Shown piece after piece: positions 56,174 to 64,000 of a stretch of 64,000 nt of DNA. The DNA comes from Dyadobacter subterraneus. Its GTDB lineage: Bacteria; Bacteroidota; Bacteroidia; Cytophagales; Spirosomataceae. Each line of letters starts with the position of its first letter. The stretch's first letter is position 1. Under the pieces are notes generated by a model, which saw nothing but the letters and a program-made list of their open reading frames with translations, was not told the origin of the DNA and did no database searches. The stretch covers positions 992,001 to 1,056,000 of the forward strand of contig NZ_JACYGY010000001.1 in the NCBI RefSeq assembly GCF_015221875.1, written 5' to 3'. Both the position numbers and the translations under genes were made by a program.

Positions 56174-56812
56174 TTACTTAATCTTGCTTTTCGCTGCATC
56201 AAGCGACTTTTGTTTGTTCTGCAAATCAACAAGGGAATTATCTGCTTCCAGTTTTTTCTTTTCCAATTCGGCTTTTAATTCAGTAAGTTTCTTTTCTGTT
56301 TTTTCAATGTCTTTGGCAGTATTGTCATTGTCCTTCTGCAATTTCTGGTAATTTTTTGTCGATGTCGTAAATACTTCATCAGCCACACGCGCATCTTCCC
56401 GCACTGAAGCGTAATCTGCAAAATCTTTTAGTAATGCTTCCGCGCTTTTATAACCTTCATCTGTTGACGCTGTGATATATTGTCCATTAACATTAAGAGC
56501 AAGAAAAACCTGTGAAAGATCCTTTCCTGATGTAATCTGACTTGTCACTGTAACGGGATTTGTAGAAATGGACGTTATCGCAGCTTTGTCAATGCTGTAA
56601 ACACTGCGTTTGCTTTTAACTTTTCCGAATTTTTCCAGGTAGGATTCCCAGTATTTGCTCAGGTATTTGTCCGAAATATTCTGGTTCAGGTTTAAACCCA
56701 AATATTCCTGTTTATCAATAGTAGCTTTTCCCGGAGAAATCGTTTGGGCATAAAGGTTAGCTGTAACAAATAAAGCAACAGCAAGAACGATTGAACGAAT
56801 CTGAAGTTTCAT
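56174..56812 (-). CDS. Exported coiled-coil protein of unknown function
   Basis: This 212-residue protein has a signal peptide (cleaved after about LYAQ, residue 23). A mixed domain of about 110 residues follows, then a strongly predicted coiled coil (about residues 145-212, KKLTELKAELEKKKLEADNS). It should be periplasmic. I do not recognise the family and its neighbours do not point to a role. Confidence 0.7.
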   Translation of the reverse strand: MKLQIRSIVLAVALFVTANLYAQTISPGKATIDKQEYLGLNLNQNISDKYLSKYWESYLEKFGKVKSKRSVYSIDKAAITSISTNPVTVTSQITSGKDLSQVFLALNVNGQYITASTDEGYKSAEALLKDFADYASVREDARVADEVFTTSTKNYQKLQKDNDNTAKDIEKTEKKLTELKAELEKKKLEADNSLVDLQNKQKSLDAAKSKIK

Positions 56813-56846
56813 TTTCTTAAATTTTAGTCAAAAATTGATTAGACAG

Positions 56847-58064
56847 TTATAATTTTTTTGTTACAACCACTGTCTTTTTCTGGTTAAAAAGGGTCGTAGC
56901 AAAAAGGTAGATATCACCACCTTCTTTAAGACGCCATTTTTTTCTCAGGTCATCAATTTTTGCGGGAAAATTTCTGATCGTCAGATTTGCCTTATTATCT
57001 GGCACAAATTGTCCTATTTCTTTTGCATCGGGTTTGCAAATTGCAGTTACTTCAAATGTTCGTCCGGGGAAATTTGAAACAAGTTTTTCAGAAGTATAGA
57101 GGTGACTATGTGGGGCCAGTTTTTTGACATCAAACGCCGTACACAAGTATTTAAATGCACCTGCTTTTAATATGGCAGGATGCGGTTCATATAGATAGGA
57201 AAGCGGCTCGTTGAATTCAATAATGGCTTCTCGCTCCTGATTACGCGTAAAATCCAGTTCGTGAATTATTTCACCAGCCGGATTTATCACACGGGCTTTA
57301 ATCGCAAAATCGTCATCGAAGTCTTTGTTGATATTAAAAAGCAATTCCTTACATTCCTGTTCGTAACCAATGACATGAACTTCTCTGACGGATTTTAATT
57401 CCTGCGCAGCAAGATCAATATCCAGTAGCGGAGAAGTTTTTAAAAGTACATTTGGAGCGTGTTTGAAAAGCTCCGAAAGGTGAAATTTTACGTCAGGAGC
57501 ACAGTCCGACAATAGCACAACTTTTTGTTTATTTGCATCTCTTCTTGCAGGATCTGCATAAATCCAGTCTGCGTACATATTGTTTTTCTGTATTCCTTCA
57601 ATAGAATCTGCATTATGCACTTCGATATTTTTTGCGGAAAGTAATCCAAAATTATATTCCGCCGTTATCGCAACTTCTTCCTGTTGTTCGAAATAATGCG
57701 TTTTGTCAAAATTTTTACTGAGGTAATAGGTATCAACACCCATACCGCCGGTAATATCAATCAGCATTTTTCCTTGTATTAATGAAGATTTATATTTGGC
57801 AGTAGCCTCCGAGGAGCTTTGTTCAACGGAAAGGGACGGCGGAAAAATGAGTTTTTCAATCGCTGCCCATTCAGGTAATTTTTTGGAAGCTTTTTGTCTG
57901 GAAAGAATCTGGGCGGCAAGTTTTTTGACATCAATATCTTTAAACTGAGTACCTTTTAAGATCAGTTTAGTTACATCGTCGTCCTTGTATTTTTGTATAA
58001 AAGCAAGTTCAGCTTCTGAAAAACCGGTTTCCGATGAATTTTTATTTGTCAAAACTTGGCTCAT
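56847..58064 (-). CDS. Class I SAM-dependent methyltransferase with THUMP-like C-terminal domain
   Basis: This 405-residue protein has a helical N-terminal region, a Rossmann methyltransferase core with motif I LIDITGGMGVDTYYL, WIYADPARRD as the catalytic-loop-like motif, and a C-terminal THUMP-like domain (DIYLFATTLFNQKK). The family is related to RNA and DNA methyltransferases of the RlmKL/TrmN kind, but its target is not established. It lies 34 bases upstream of the coiled-coil gene on the same strand. Confidence 0.82.
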   Translation of the reverse strand: MSQVLTNKNSSETGFSEAELAFIQKYKDDDVTKLILKGTQFKDIDVKKLAAQILSRQKASKKLPEWAAIEKLIFPPSLSVEQSSSEATAKYKSSLIQGKMLIDITGGMGVDTYYLSKNFDKTHYFEQQEEVAITAEYNFGLLSAKNIEVHNADSIEGIQKNNMYADWIYADPARRDANKQKVVLLSDCAPDVKFHLSELFKHAPNVLLKTSPLLDIDLAAQELKSVREVHVIGYEQECKELLFNINKDFDDDFAIKARVINPAGEIIHELDFTRNQEREAIIEFNEPLSYLYEPHPAILKAGAFKYLCTAFDVKKLAPHSHLYTSEKLVSNFPGRTFEVTAICKPDAKEIGQFVPDNKANLTIRNFPAKIDDLRKKWRLKEGGDIYLFATTLFNQKKTVVVTKKL

Positions 58065-58311
58065 AATCTTCCATTTGGACAGGTTTTTATTCCTGTTTTT
58101 AAGTCCGAAATTACAGTTTTTTTATTTATAAAAATTCCTGTTAACGACATCTGGAGCTAGATTCCTTTGAATCAGAGTGATATAACTTCACAGTAAGTAA
58201 ATTCCTTTTATTAAGCTTCGTTAATCTGTTTTAGTTTAAGTTGGACGAACCAAATGAAAATTATAAATTGTCGGTTATTATAGTAATTTCCTAAGTTAAC
58301 CTTTTTTAATC

Positions 58312-60201
58312 ATGAGAATTAAAACCTTTGAAGAGTATCAGGTTGCCTACCAGCAAAGTGTGGACGATCCCGAAGGTTATTGGGCCGAAGTTGGCCAGCA
58401 ATTCCAGTGGCGCAAACCATGGAAAAAAGTTTTAAGCGGTGATTTCGCAGAAGCAACCATAAAATGGTACGAAGGCGGAGTTCTTAATATCACCGAAAAT
58501 GCACTTGACAGGCATCTTGCCGATAAAGGTGACCAGCCTGCCATTATCTGGGAGCCAAATGATCCGGACGATCAGGCGGTGACGATAACCTATCATGTTT
58601 TATACGACCGCGTTTGTCGTTTTGCCAATGTTTTGAAAAAACATGGCGTTAAAAAAGGAGATAGAATTTGTATCTATCTGCCTATGGTTCCTGAACTTAC
58701 AATTGCAGTACTAGCATGTGCCAGAATAGGCGCGGTTCATTCAGTAGTTTTTGGCGGATTTTCTGCCAAATCAATCGCTGACCGGATTAATGATGCGGAA
58801 TGTACCATGGTAATTACTTCCGACGGTTCTTTCCGCGGACAGAAAGTAATTCCAATGAAAGAAACGGTGGATAATGCACTGGATTTGTGTAAAACGGTTA
58901 AAAATGTAATCGTTATGACACGTACCCGCACGCCTGTTTCCATGTTAAAAGGAAGAGATTTGTGGTGGGAAGAGGAAGAAAAAACAGTAGATTCTGTTTG
59001 TCCGGCTGAGCCAATGGACGCAGAGGATACGCTTTTCATTTTGTACACATCTGGCTCAACTGGAAAGCCAAAAGGTGTGGTGCATACCGTGGCGGGTTAT
59101 ATGGTTTTCGCAACTTATACTTTTGCCAATGTTTTTCAATACGAACCTGGCGAAATCCATTTCTGTACGGCTGATATTGGCTGGATTACAGGTCATAGTT
59201 ACATTGTTTACGGACCGCTTTGTTACGGTGCAACTTCCCTTATTTTTGAAGGAATCCCAACTTATCCTGACGCAGGCCGTTTCTGGCAGATTGTGGCAAA
59301 ACATAAAGTAAATATTCTCTATACTGCGCCCACAGCAATCCGCTCGCTGATGAGTTTTGGATTGTCATTTGTAAAAGATAATGATTTGTCATCTTTACGG
59401 AAACTCGGCTCGGTAGGAGAGCCTATTAACGAAGAAGCGTGGCAATGGTTTAAGCAAAATATCGGCAAAGGAAATTGTCCGCTGGTAGATACCTGGTGGC
59501 AGACCGAAACGGGTGGTATCATGATTTCATCGCTTGCCGGTGTTACGCCAGAAAAACCAACCTATGCAACTTTACCTTTGCCTGGAATTCAGCCTGTTTT
59601 GGTGGATGAAAAAGGTGAAATTATTGAAGGAAATGGGGTTAGCGGAAATCTTTGTATCAAATTCCCTTGGCCAGGAATTATCCGTACAACTTATGGAGAT
59701 CATGACCGCTGCAAACAAACTTATTTCTCTACCTACCCGGGAATGTATTTCACCGGAGACGGATGTCTTCGCGATGAAGATGGAAATTACAGAATTACTG
59801 GTCGTGTGGATGATGTAATGAATGTTTCCGGTCACCGGATTGGTACCGCTGAGGTTGAAAATGCTATCAATATGCACCTCGGTGTGGTAGAATCGGCCGT
59901 AGTTGGTTATCCGCATGAGATCAAAGGACAAGGAATTTATGCTTATATTATCACAGAAAGTAAACCGGACGATCCGGAAATGATGCGCAAGGATATTGCA
60001 GCAACTGTTTCAAGATTGATCGGCCCGATTGCTAAACCGGATAAAATCCAGTTTGTTTCAGGTCTACCAAAAACGCGTTCAGGGAAAATTATGCGACGTA
60101 TTTTGCGTAAGGTGGCCGAAGGAGAAATGGATAGTCTTGGAGATATTTCAACTTTACTTGATCCGGCCGTTGTGGACGATATTAAGGCAGGCGCATTGTA
60201 A
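58312..60201 (+). CDS. acs: Acetyl-CoA synthetase
   Basis: Acs activates acetate to acetyl-CoA through acetyl-AMP. The 629-residue protein has the AMP-binding P-loop [11 protein letters not shown], the acetate-size-limiting Trp in [10 protein letters not shown], the hinge region ([19 protein letters not shown]) and the C-terminal [10 protein letters not shown] with K592, the Lys that is acetylated in other Acs enzymes. The gap 58065-58311 upstream is AT-rich and shows no clear promoter box. Confidence 0.95.
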   Translation: MRIKTFEEYQVAYQQSVDDPEGYWAEVGQQFQWRKPWKKVLSGDFAEATIKWYEGGVLNITENALDRHLADKGDQPAIIWEPNDPDDQAVTITYHVLYDRVCRFANVLKKHGVKKGDRICIYLPMVPELTIAVLACARIGAVHSVVFGGFSAKSIADRINDAECTMVITSDGSFRGQKVIPMKETVDNALDLCKTVKNVIVMTRTRTPVSMLKGRDLWWEEEEKTVDSVCPAEPMDAEDTLFILYTSGSTGKPKGVVHTVAGYMVFATYTFANVFQYEPGEIHFCTADIGWITGHSYIVYGPLCYGATSLIFEGIPTYPDAGRFWQIVAKHKVNILYTAPTAIRSLMSFGLSFVKDNDLSSLRKLGSVGEPINEEAWQWFKQNIGKGNCPLVDTWWQTETGGIMISSLAGVTPEKPTYATLPLPGIQPVLVDEKGEIIEGNGVSGNLCIKFPWPGIIRTTYGDHDRCKQTYFSTYPGMYFTGDGCLRDEDGNYRITGRVDDVMNVSGHRIGTAEVENAINMHLGVVESAVVGYPHEIKGQGIYAYIITESKPDDPEMMRKDIAATVSRLIGPIAKPDKIQFVSGLPKTRSGKIMRRILRKVAEGEMDSLGDISTLLDPAVVDDIKAGAL

Positions 60202-60211
60202 CAAAAATATA

Positions 60212-60246
60212 AATGGCAGATTGAAATTTTCAATCTGCCATTCTTT
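60212..60246. terminator. Bidirectional terminator
   Basis: A stem of about 15 bases (AATGGCAGATTGAAA and its complement) with almost no loop between the acs stop and the leftward small gene. Confidence 0.8.
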
Positions 60247-60384
60247 TTAAGCTAATTTTTTATCAGAACTGCAACCGCAGCCTTTTCCGCACCCACCGCT
60301 GCTGTCAAAAGATTTGTAAATCTTCCAACCAATATAACTTGCGGCGCCTATAAAAAGAGCGAATATTATTATTTGCTGTATCAT
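60247..60384 (-). CDS. 45-residue Cys-rich membrane peptide (FeoB-associated-like)
   Basis: ATG 60384 to TAA 60247-60249 encodes 45 residues: one membrane helix (about residues 4-20, IIIFALFIGAASYIGW), then IYKSFDSSGG and the Cys cluster CGKGCGCSS (C32, C36, C38). This is the layout of the FeoB-associated Cys-rich membrane protein family (PF12669), which is thought to help ferrous iron uptake. No feoA or feoB is in this window, so it stands apart from its usual partner. Metal binding is inferred from the Cys motif. It lies 17 bases after the YfiT-like gene. Confidence 0.75.
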   Translation of the reverse strand: MIQQIIIFALFIGAASYIGWKIYKSFDSSGGCGKGCGCSSDKKLA

Positions 60385-60401
60385 GTCTTGGAAACAATTT
60401 T

Positions 60402-60938
60402 TCAAGCCCAATTGTTCCGCGCAGCCAACTGAAATGCTTGCTGATAATGATGCTCACTATGCCACGCATAATTTGCTATAACCATATCCAGACGGTTGGT
60501 GCTATTATTGGCAGGATGGACATAAGTTCTTGCCAATTCCTTCTCTCCCAGAGAATTCAATAGCAATACCCAGCGTAAATGAATATACCGGATTAATTGC
60601 AATGACAATTCAACCTGAGCCTCTTTTGCATCCGGCAATTCCGCCCAAAGTTGTTCTTCATATGGTTTTATGGTCGGATTATCTTCTGTCAAGGCAAGGC
60701 GAAAACGCACGTAGGCATTCATGTGACTATCCGCAACGTGATGCACTAATTGTCTGACAGTCCAGCCATCGGGGCGGTAAGGTGTATTCAATTTTTCATT
60801 GTCCCAACTGCCTAATAAATTGATAAATTTAGAAGGCAAAGCACTGATAATCTGAATATTTGTTTTTATTTCAGCAGGTGTGTAACTGTCCTGCGGAACA
60901 AATCTTCCAATAGGAAAACGAAGCTGTTCCAGTTCCAT
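60402..60938 (-). CDS. YfiT/DinB-fold putative metal-dependent hydrolase
   Basis: This protein of about 178 residues is a DinB-like four-helix bundle of the YfiT type. The start matches the family (MELEQLRFPIGRF), and the three His ligands expected for a metal site are seen in VHHVADSHM and YAWHSEHHYQ. In Firmicutes YfiT-like proteins include bacillithiol S-transferases; some Bacteroidota make bacillithiol, so that role is possible but unproven. A longer start at 60950 adds four residues. The next gene upstream, the inositol monophosphatase-like gene, is 45 bases away on the same strand. Confidence 0.82.
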   Translation of the reverse strand: MELEQLRFPIGRFVPQDSYTPAEIKTNIQIISALPSKFINLLGSWDNEKLNTPYRPDGWTVRQLVHHVADSHMNAYVRFRLALTEDNPTIKPYEEQLWAELPDAKEAQVELSLQLIRYIHLRWVLLLNSLGEKELARTYVHPANNSTNRLDMVIANYAWHSEHHYQQAFQLAARNNWA

Positions 60939-60983
60939 GGTGAAATCCAATTTAAATAATACCGGTTAGTTTGTCTATTTGTT

Positions 60984-61778
60984 TTAATTGAAATTATCCT
61001 TGATTGCAGCTACCAGTTCCGCGTGTCCGCCTGAACCAGCAATAATATCACCTCCAAAAAGATAATTGTCACCGCCGTTAAAATCTGTTACCGTTCCGCC
61101 TGCTTCCTTGATCAAAAGCACACCGGCCGCCATATCCCAGGAATTCAGATTGTACTCATAAAATCCGTCAAAACGTCCGGCTGCAACATAAGCAAGATCA
61201 ACCGCTGCCGCGCCCATTCTTCTGATACCATGCGTTTTTTGCATAAGCAATTCCAGAATGTACATATAGCGTTTTTGTTTTTCAAATTTATAATACGGAA
61301 AACCTGTTGCGATCAGACTTTCCTGTAACGTTTTAACACTGGAAACGGACATTTTCTTTTCATTACACCAGGCTCCGCCACCTTTCCAGCCAAAGAAAAC
61401 CTCATCCAGACTTGGTTCGTGAATGACGCCTACAAGCAGTTCTTTTCCTCTAGCCAGACCAACACTTACACAATAAACAGGAATTCCATGAATGAAATTT
61501 GTTGTGCCGTCCAAAGGATCGATAATCCAGTTTAGTGCTTCCGGATCCGGTTCTTGTCCGGTTGTTCCTTCTTCTGTAATAAAACTTGCTTCCGGGAGAA
61601 TTTTACTTAGCCCGGCAACAAGCATTTTTTCTGCCTCTTTGTCTACATAAGAAACAACATTATTGAGTTCTTTATATTCAATTTTATCTCTTGAAAAAGA
61701 TTTTGCCTCCCGTTGAATAAATGCAGAAGCCTGTTTTACAATTTCTATGGTTTGTTTGGTCAGCAATTCCAGATCCAT
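60984..61778 (-). CDS. suhB: Inositol monophosphatase family protein
   Basis: This 264-residue Mg-dependent phosphatase has the family motifs EEGTTG, the metal-binding DPLDGTTNFIHG and the later WDMAAGVLLIKEAGG. It hydrolyses inositol-1-phosphate or related phosphates. The gene lies 6 bases downstream of the DUF4105 gene in a leftward run. The symbol suhB follows common usage; the physiological substrate cannot be told from sequence. Confidence 0.9.
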   Translation of the reverse strand: MDLELLTKQTIEIVKQASAFIQREAKSFSRDKIEYKELNNVVSYVDKEAEKMLVAGLSKILPEASFITEEGTTGQEPDPEALNWIIDPLDGTTNFIHGIPVYCVSVGLARGKELLVGVIHEPSLDEVFFGWKGGGAWCNEKKMSVSSVKTLQESLIATGFPYYKFEKQKRYMYILELLMQKTHGIRRMGAAAVDLAYVAAGRFDGFYEYNLNSWDMAAGVLLIKEAGGTVTDFNGGDNYLFGGDIIAGSGGHAELVAAIKDNFN

Positions 61779-61784
61779 GCGTTA

Positions 61785-63008
61785 CTATCCTTTTTGCGGG
61801 ATTTTAGAAAGTGAATTATTAATGTAATAAACCCTTGTGATCAGTATCACCAAAATTGGGATCACTACGAAATTATGTTTTACCAGGTTTGCAGTCGATG
61901 CCATCAAAAGTATTGCATAAAAAATCAGCACAAACTGAAACCAGGCCGGTTTTTTGTCTTTTGAAATATACCAAATTAAAGGCATCCAAAGCGGAAACGC
62001 CCAAAGAATATCATAATTCCAGGTTGTCACGCCATGATTGGTTCCAAACCATAAAAGCAGAATTAACCAGCCAACTAACCCCACAATTGTAAAAAGAATT
62101 TTATCAAAGGTGAAATTGACAGTCTCTTTTTTGGATTGATAAAAAGTGTATGCCAAAACCAGCGCAGCCAATGCCCAGAAAAATATCATAGGTGTAATTT
62201 CAAATCCTTTTTCAACAGGAGTTGCGACATAAAGATCTCTTGTTTCTGCTACCAATGGCAAAGTTTGACCATTGAGTTTGATTTTGGAATCGGCAAAAGC
62301 ACTGCTTAAATTGTCTGGTAAAAATGTTGCCTGAGCCGGCGTTGCAATTTCATCAGAAGGCGCACCAATGGCCAGATCCATCCCGAAATCCGACCAGGGT
62401 TTTTGCTTATATGCATATCTGTCAATCCATTGACGGAAACTTAGGGTATCCTTTGTATAACCCGGGAAAGTTAGACTATCACCCGCTGCTGCTTTTAATG
62501 CATCTGAAAGACGGGTTGAGCAATTGTCATAGAAAAATTTGTATTGATATTCCCGGTTTTGAGGTAAGTGGTTTGTTTCGAGATAATTGTAAAGTTTTTG
62601 TTTTTGAGTAGGGGAAAGATTTAAAACCTGTTCTTTAATGAAGCGGTTTTCAGCCTGCCAATACGGTGCTTCCAGTCTCAATGGTGCTACCGAAATGGTG
62701 TAAGGCAATGTTCCACGAAGAAATTTGATATAAAAATTTCCAGTTTGAAAACTAAATGAACCATAGCTGTAAGCATTATCCAAACCGGTTATCGGATCAT
62801 AAATCCACAAAACACTATGGCCAAAGCCAGAATATAATTCCTGCCCAGGCCCGACAGTAACCAAACTGACTTTTGCCTGCGGACTTAATGTGCCAAATTG
62901 CGCATTAGCGGTTTGAATGAAAAAAGTGATCAGAAAAAATAATATCGGAAAGAAACCTGTTACGATTCTTCGGATTGGATTGCTGTTGAGTTTCAAAAAT
63001 TTTGTCAT
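61785..63008 (-). CDS. DUF4105 membrane protein, candidate lipoprotein N-acyltransferase (Lnb type)
   Basis: From ATG 63008 the protein has 407 residues: a signal sequence (about 1-37), a periplasmic DUF4105 domain (about 40-260) and a C-terminal set of about five membrane helices. The domain shows SLVTVGPGQELYSGFGHSVL with H64 and FFYDNCSTRLSDAL with C163, a Cys/His pair that may be catalytic. To my knowledge a DUF4105 protein of Bacteroides was identified as the lipoprotein N-acyltransferase Lnb. This window encodes several surface lipoproteins, which fits. The start 63008 lies 1 base after the rsmI stop; the longer frame from 63071 overlaps rsmI and is rejected. Confidence 0.78.
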   Translation of the reverse strand: MTKFLKLNSNPIRRIVTGFFPILFFLITFFIQTANAQFGTLSPQAKVSLVTVGPGQELYSGFGHSVLWIYDPITGLDNAYSYGSFSFQTGNFYIKFLRGTLPYTISVAPLRLEAPYWQAENRFIKEQVLNLSPTQKQKLYNYLETNHLPQNREYQYKFFYDNCSTRLSDALKAAAGDSLTFPGYTKDTLSFRQWIDRYAYKQKPWSDFGMDLAIGAPSDEIATPAQATFLPDNLSSAFADSKIKLNGQTLPLVAETRDLYVATPVEKGFEITPMIFFWALAALVLAYTFYQSKKETVNFTFDKILFTIVGLVGWLILLLWFGTNHGVTTWNYDILWAFPLWMPLIWYISKDKKPAWFQFVLIFYAILLMASTANLVKHNFVVIPILVILITRVYYINNSLSKIPQKG

Positions 63009-63009
63009 G

Positions 63010-63720
63010 TTAATTTTGGTCGTCGCTGTAATCGGAGGATTTTTTCTTTTCATCAGCTTTACCCGCAACAATAATCACGATTTCGCCTTTGATCGTTTTT
63101 TCTGAAAAATAGGTAATAATTTCCTGTATCGTACCTCTAACGTTTTCTTCATAAATTTTAGTCAGTTCCCGGGATACACAAGCTTGTCTGTCGGCGCCGA
63201 AGTATTCTGCAAATTGCTGTAATGCTTTTATTAATCGGTGCGGTGATTCGTAGAAAATCATCGTTCTGTCTTCGTTTACCAGATTTTGCATTCTGGTTTG
63301 TCTGCCTTTTTTATGAGGTAAAAATCCTTCGAATGTGAATCTGTCACTTGGCAATCCGGAATTAACCAAAGCTGGTACGAAGGCTGTCGGGCCGGGCAGA
63401 CATTCTATTGTTATGCCATATTTTATACATTCTCTGACCAGAAGAAATCCAGGATCCGAAACAGCTGGTGTCCCGGCGTCTGAGACCAGTGCCATGGTTT
63501 CTCCTTTTAAAATTCTCTCTATAATCCTCGTTATGCTTTGGTGCTCGTTATGGATGTGATAGCTGTGCATGGGTTTGCTGATACCCAGATGTTTCAGCAA
63601 CTGACCGGAAGTTCTGGTGTCTTCTGCTAAAACTACGTCCACGCTTTTTAATACGTTGATGGCACGTAAGGTAATATCTTCAAGGTTGCCGATTGGCGTT
63701 GGTACTATGTAAAGCTTCAT
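63010..63720 (-). CDS. rsmI: 16S rRNA (cytidine1402-2'-O)-methyltransferase
   Basis: RsmI methylates the ribose of C1402 in 16S rRNA. The 236-residue protein has the tetrapyrrole-methylase fold with LYIVPTPIGNLEDITLRA, VVLAEDTRTSGQLL, ALVSDAGTPAVSDPG and the C-terminal RELTKIYEE segment. It is the first gene of the leftward run with the DUF4105 and inositol phosphatase genes. Confidence 0.95.
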   Translation of the reverse strand: MKLYIVPTPIGNLEDITLRAINVLKSVDVVLAEDTRTSGQLLKHLGISKPMHSYHIHNEHQSITRIIERILKGETMALVSDAGTPAVSDPGFLLVRECIKYGITIECLPGPTAFVPALVNSGLPSDRFTFEGFLPHKKGRQTRMQNLVNEDRTMIFYESPHRLIKALQQFAEYFGADRQACVSRELTKIYEENVRGTIQEIITYFSEKTIKGEIVIIVAGKADEKKKSSDYSDDQN

Positions 63721-63760
63721 TTGGTAAATTTAATTCTGGAATTATCTGGTGGATTTTTCG

Positions 63761-63916
63761 GGGTCGCCCGTTGGGGTAACCCTCGTGGTTACCCGTTCTC
63801 ATCCATGAATTTTCTTTGGGCTATCTTTATTTTCTTTATTCTTTTTGGTTTTTATTTCGGTTCGGTTTTGGTCGTGATTTCCGGGCAACCACAAGGGATT
63901 GCCCCTACGATGAAAA
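63761..63916. repeat. Pair of inverted palindromic repeat units
   Basis: Between rsmI and the right-edge gene no gene is convincing. A unit at 63761-63804 (GGGGTAACCCTCGTGGTTACCC core) and an inverted relative at 63881-63916 (GGGCAACCACAAGGGATTGC then CCCTACG) match in about 20 of 24 core positions when one is complemented. The second copy runs into the stop codon of the leftward gene. The long rightward open frame across this stretch is repeat-driven and not a gene. Confidence 0.65.
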
Positions 63917-64000
63917 AATCAAATCAATTCTGTTGGCCAGGGTTTTGTCTTTTTCGGTTACCTTATCGCCGGCGTCGTGGGTGTTTAATTCTATGTTAAC
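63905..64000 (-). CDS. C-terminus of 4a-hydroxytetrahydrobiopterin dehydratase (partial)
   Basis: The minus strand from the right edge is open to TAG 63905-63907 and gives 31 residues, including VNIELNTHDAGDKVTEKD and LANRIDLIFSS. The THDAG motif followed by a TEKD helix matches the C-terminal end of pterin-4a-carbinolamine dehydratases (PhhB/DCoH), which recycle the pterin cofactor of aromatic amino acid hydroxylases. The start lies outside the window. The stop codon falls inside a repeat unit. Confidence 0.7.
   Translation of the reverse strand, partial: VNIELNTHDAGDKVTEKDKTLANRIDLIFSS

Noticed and set aside
61785..63071. Longer start of the DUF4105 gene at 63071
   Set aside because: It would overlap the rsmI coding end by about 60 bases; ATG 63008 gives a clean signal peptide and 1-base spacing.
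63721..63999. Open frame of 92 residues on the plus strand next to rsmI
   Set aside because: It runs through the two palindromic repeat units and antisense to the partial pterin dehydratase. Its composition is repeat-driven and it has no recognisable domain.

Overview
The window looks like a chromosomal segment of a Bacteroidota bacterium of the Cytophagales, most like Dyadobacter or Spirosoma relatives. The reasons are two SusC/SusD outer-membrane uptake pairs, a MurF-Alr fusion, a DUF2723 glycosyltransferase-like protein, several TAnnTTTG (-7) promoter boxes, AT-rich start regions with few Shine-Dalgarno sites, and lipoproteins with charged residues after the lipobox Cys. The genus is an inference; no rRNA or marker tree is available here. 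I see no prophage, insertion sequence, integrase, tRNA, rRNA or CRISPR array.

Layout. 1-494: the tail of an unidentified gene, then a gene-free stretch with three copies of a palindromic intergenic repeat. 494-6377: an outer-membrane barrel, a Gfo/Idh/MocA oxidoreductase, a Tat-exported TIM-barrel sugar isomerase-like protein, tsaE, an alanine dehydrogenase-family protein and a conserved unknown. 6600-25405: two parallel modules of SusC, SusD and a roughly 1,100-residue Ca-binding FG-GAP/ASPIC-UnbV protein. The first ends in a vanadium-dependent haloperoxidase, the second in a small barrel protein. 25603-29731: a ThuA-like protein and a three-part SGNH-like / beta-propeller dehydrogenase / cytochrome c protein. 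29919-46967: a polytopic membrane protein followed by housekeeping genes (gyrB, ppk1, murF-alr, corA, a universal stress protein, queG, grpE-dnaJ), a secreted EEP-family protein, a lipoprotein and a Crp/Fnr regulator. 47134-55297: DUF2723 protein, a NatAB-type ABC exporter, a dicarboxylate/glutamate symporter and a Spx/ArsC-like protein. 55437-64000: a PAS-LuxR regulator, a coiled-coil periplasmic protein, a THUMP-like methyltransferase, acs, then a leftward run (rsmI, a DUF4105/Lnb-type acyltransferase candidate, suhB-like, YfiT-like, and a 45-residue Cys-rich membrane peptide). The right edge has two copies of a second repeat family and the C-terminus of a pterin carbinolamine dehydratase.

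How it fits together. The centre of the window is an envelope nutrient-uptake and oxidation region. The SusCD pairs should import a ligand, and their FG-GAP/ASPIC partners are large Ca-binding exported proteins. The haloperoxidase and the cytochrome c dehydrogenase are periplasmic or surface oxidoreductases. The paired SusCD plus FG-GAP/ASPIC modules are the best candidate for an undescribed system. Their substrate cannot be read from the sequence. The rest is mostly conserved core metabolism. Smaller points of interest are an alanine dehydrogenase homologue without the usual catalytic His, an SGNH domain that seems to lack its catalytic residues, repeats lying directly against start or stop codons, and apparently leaderless promoters.
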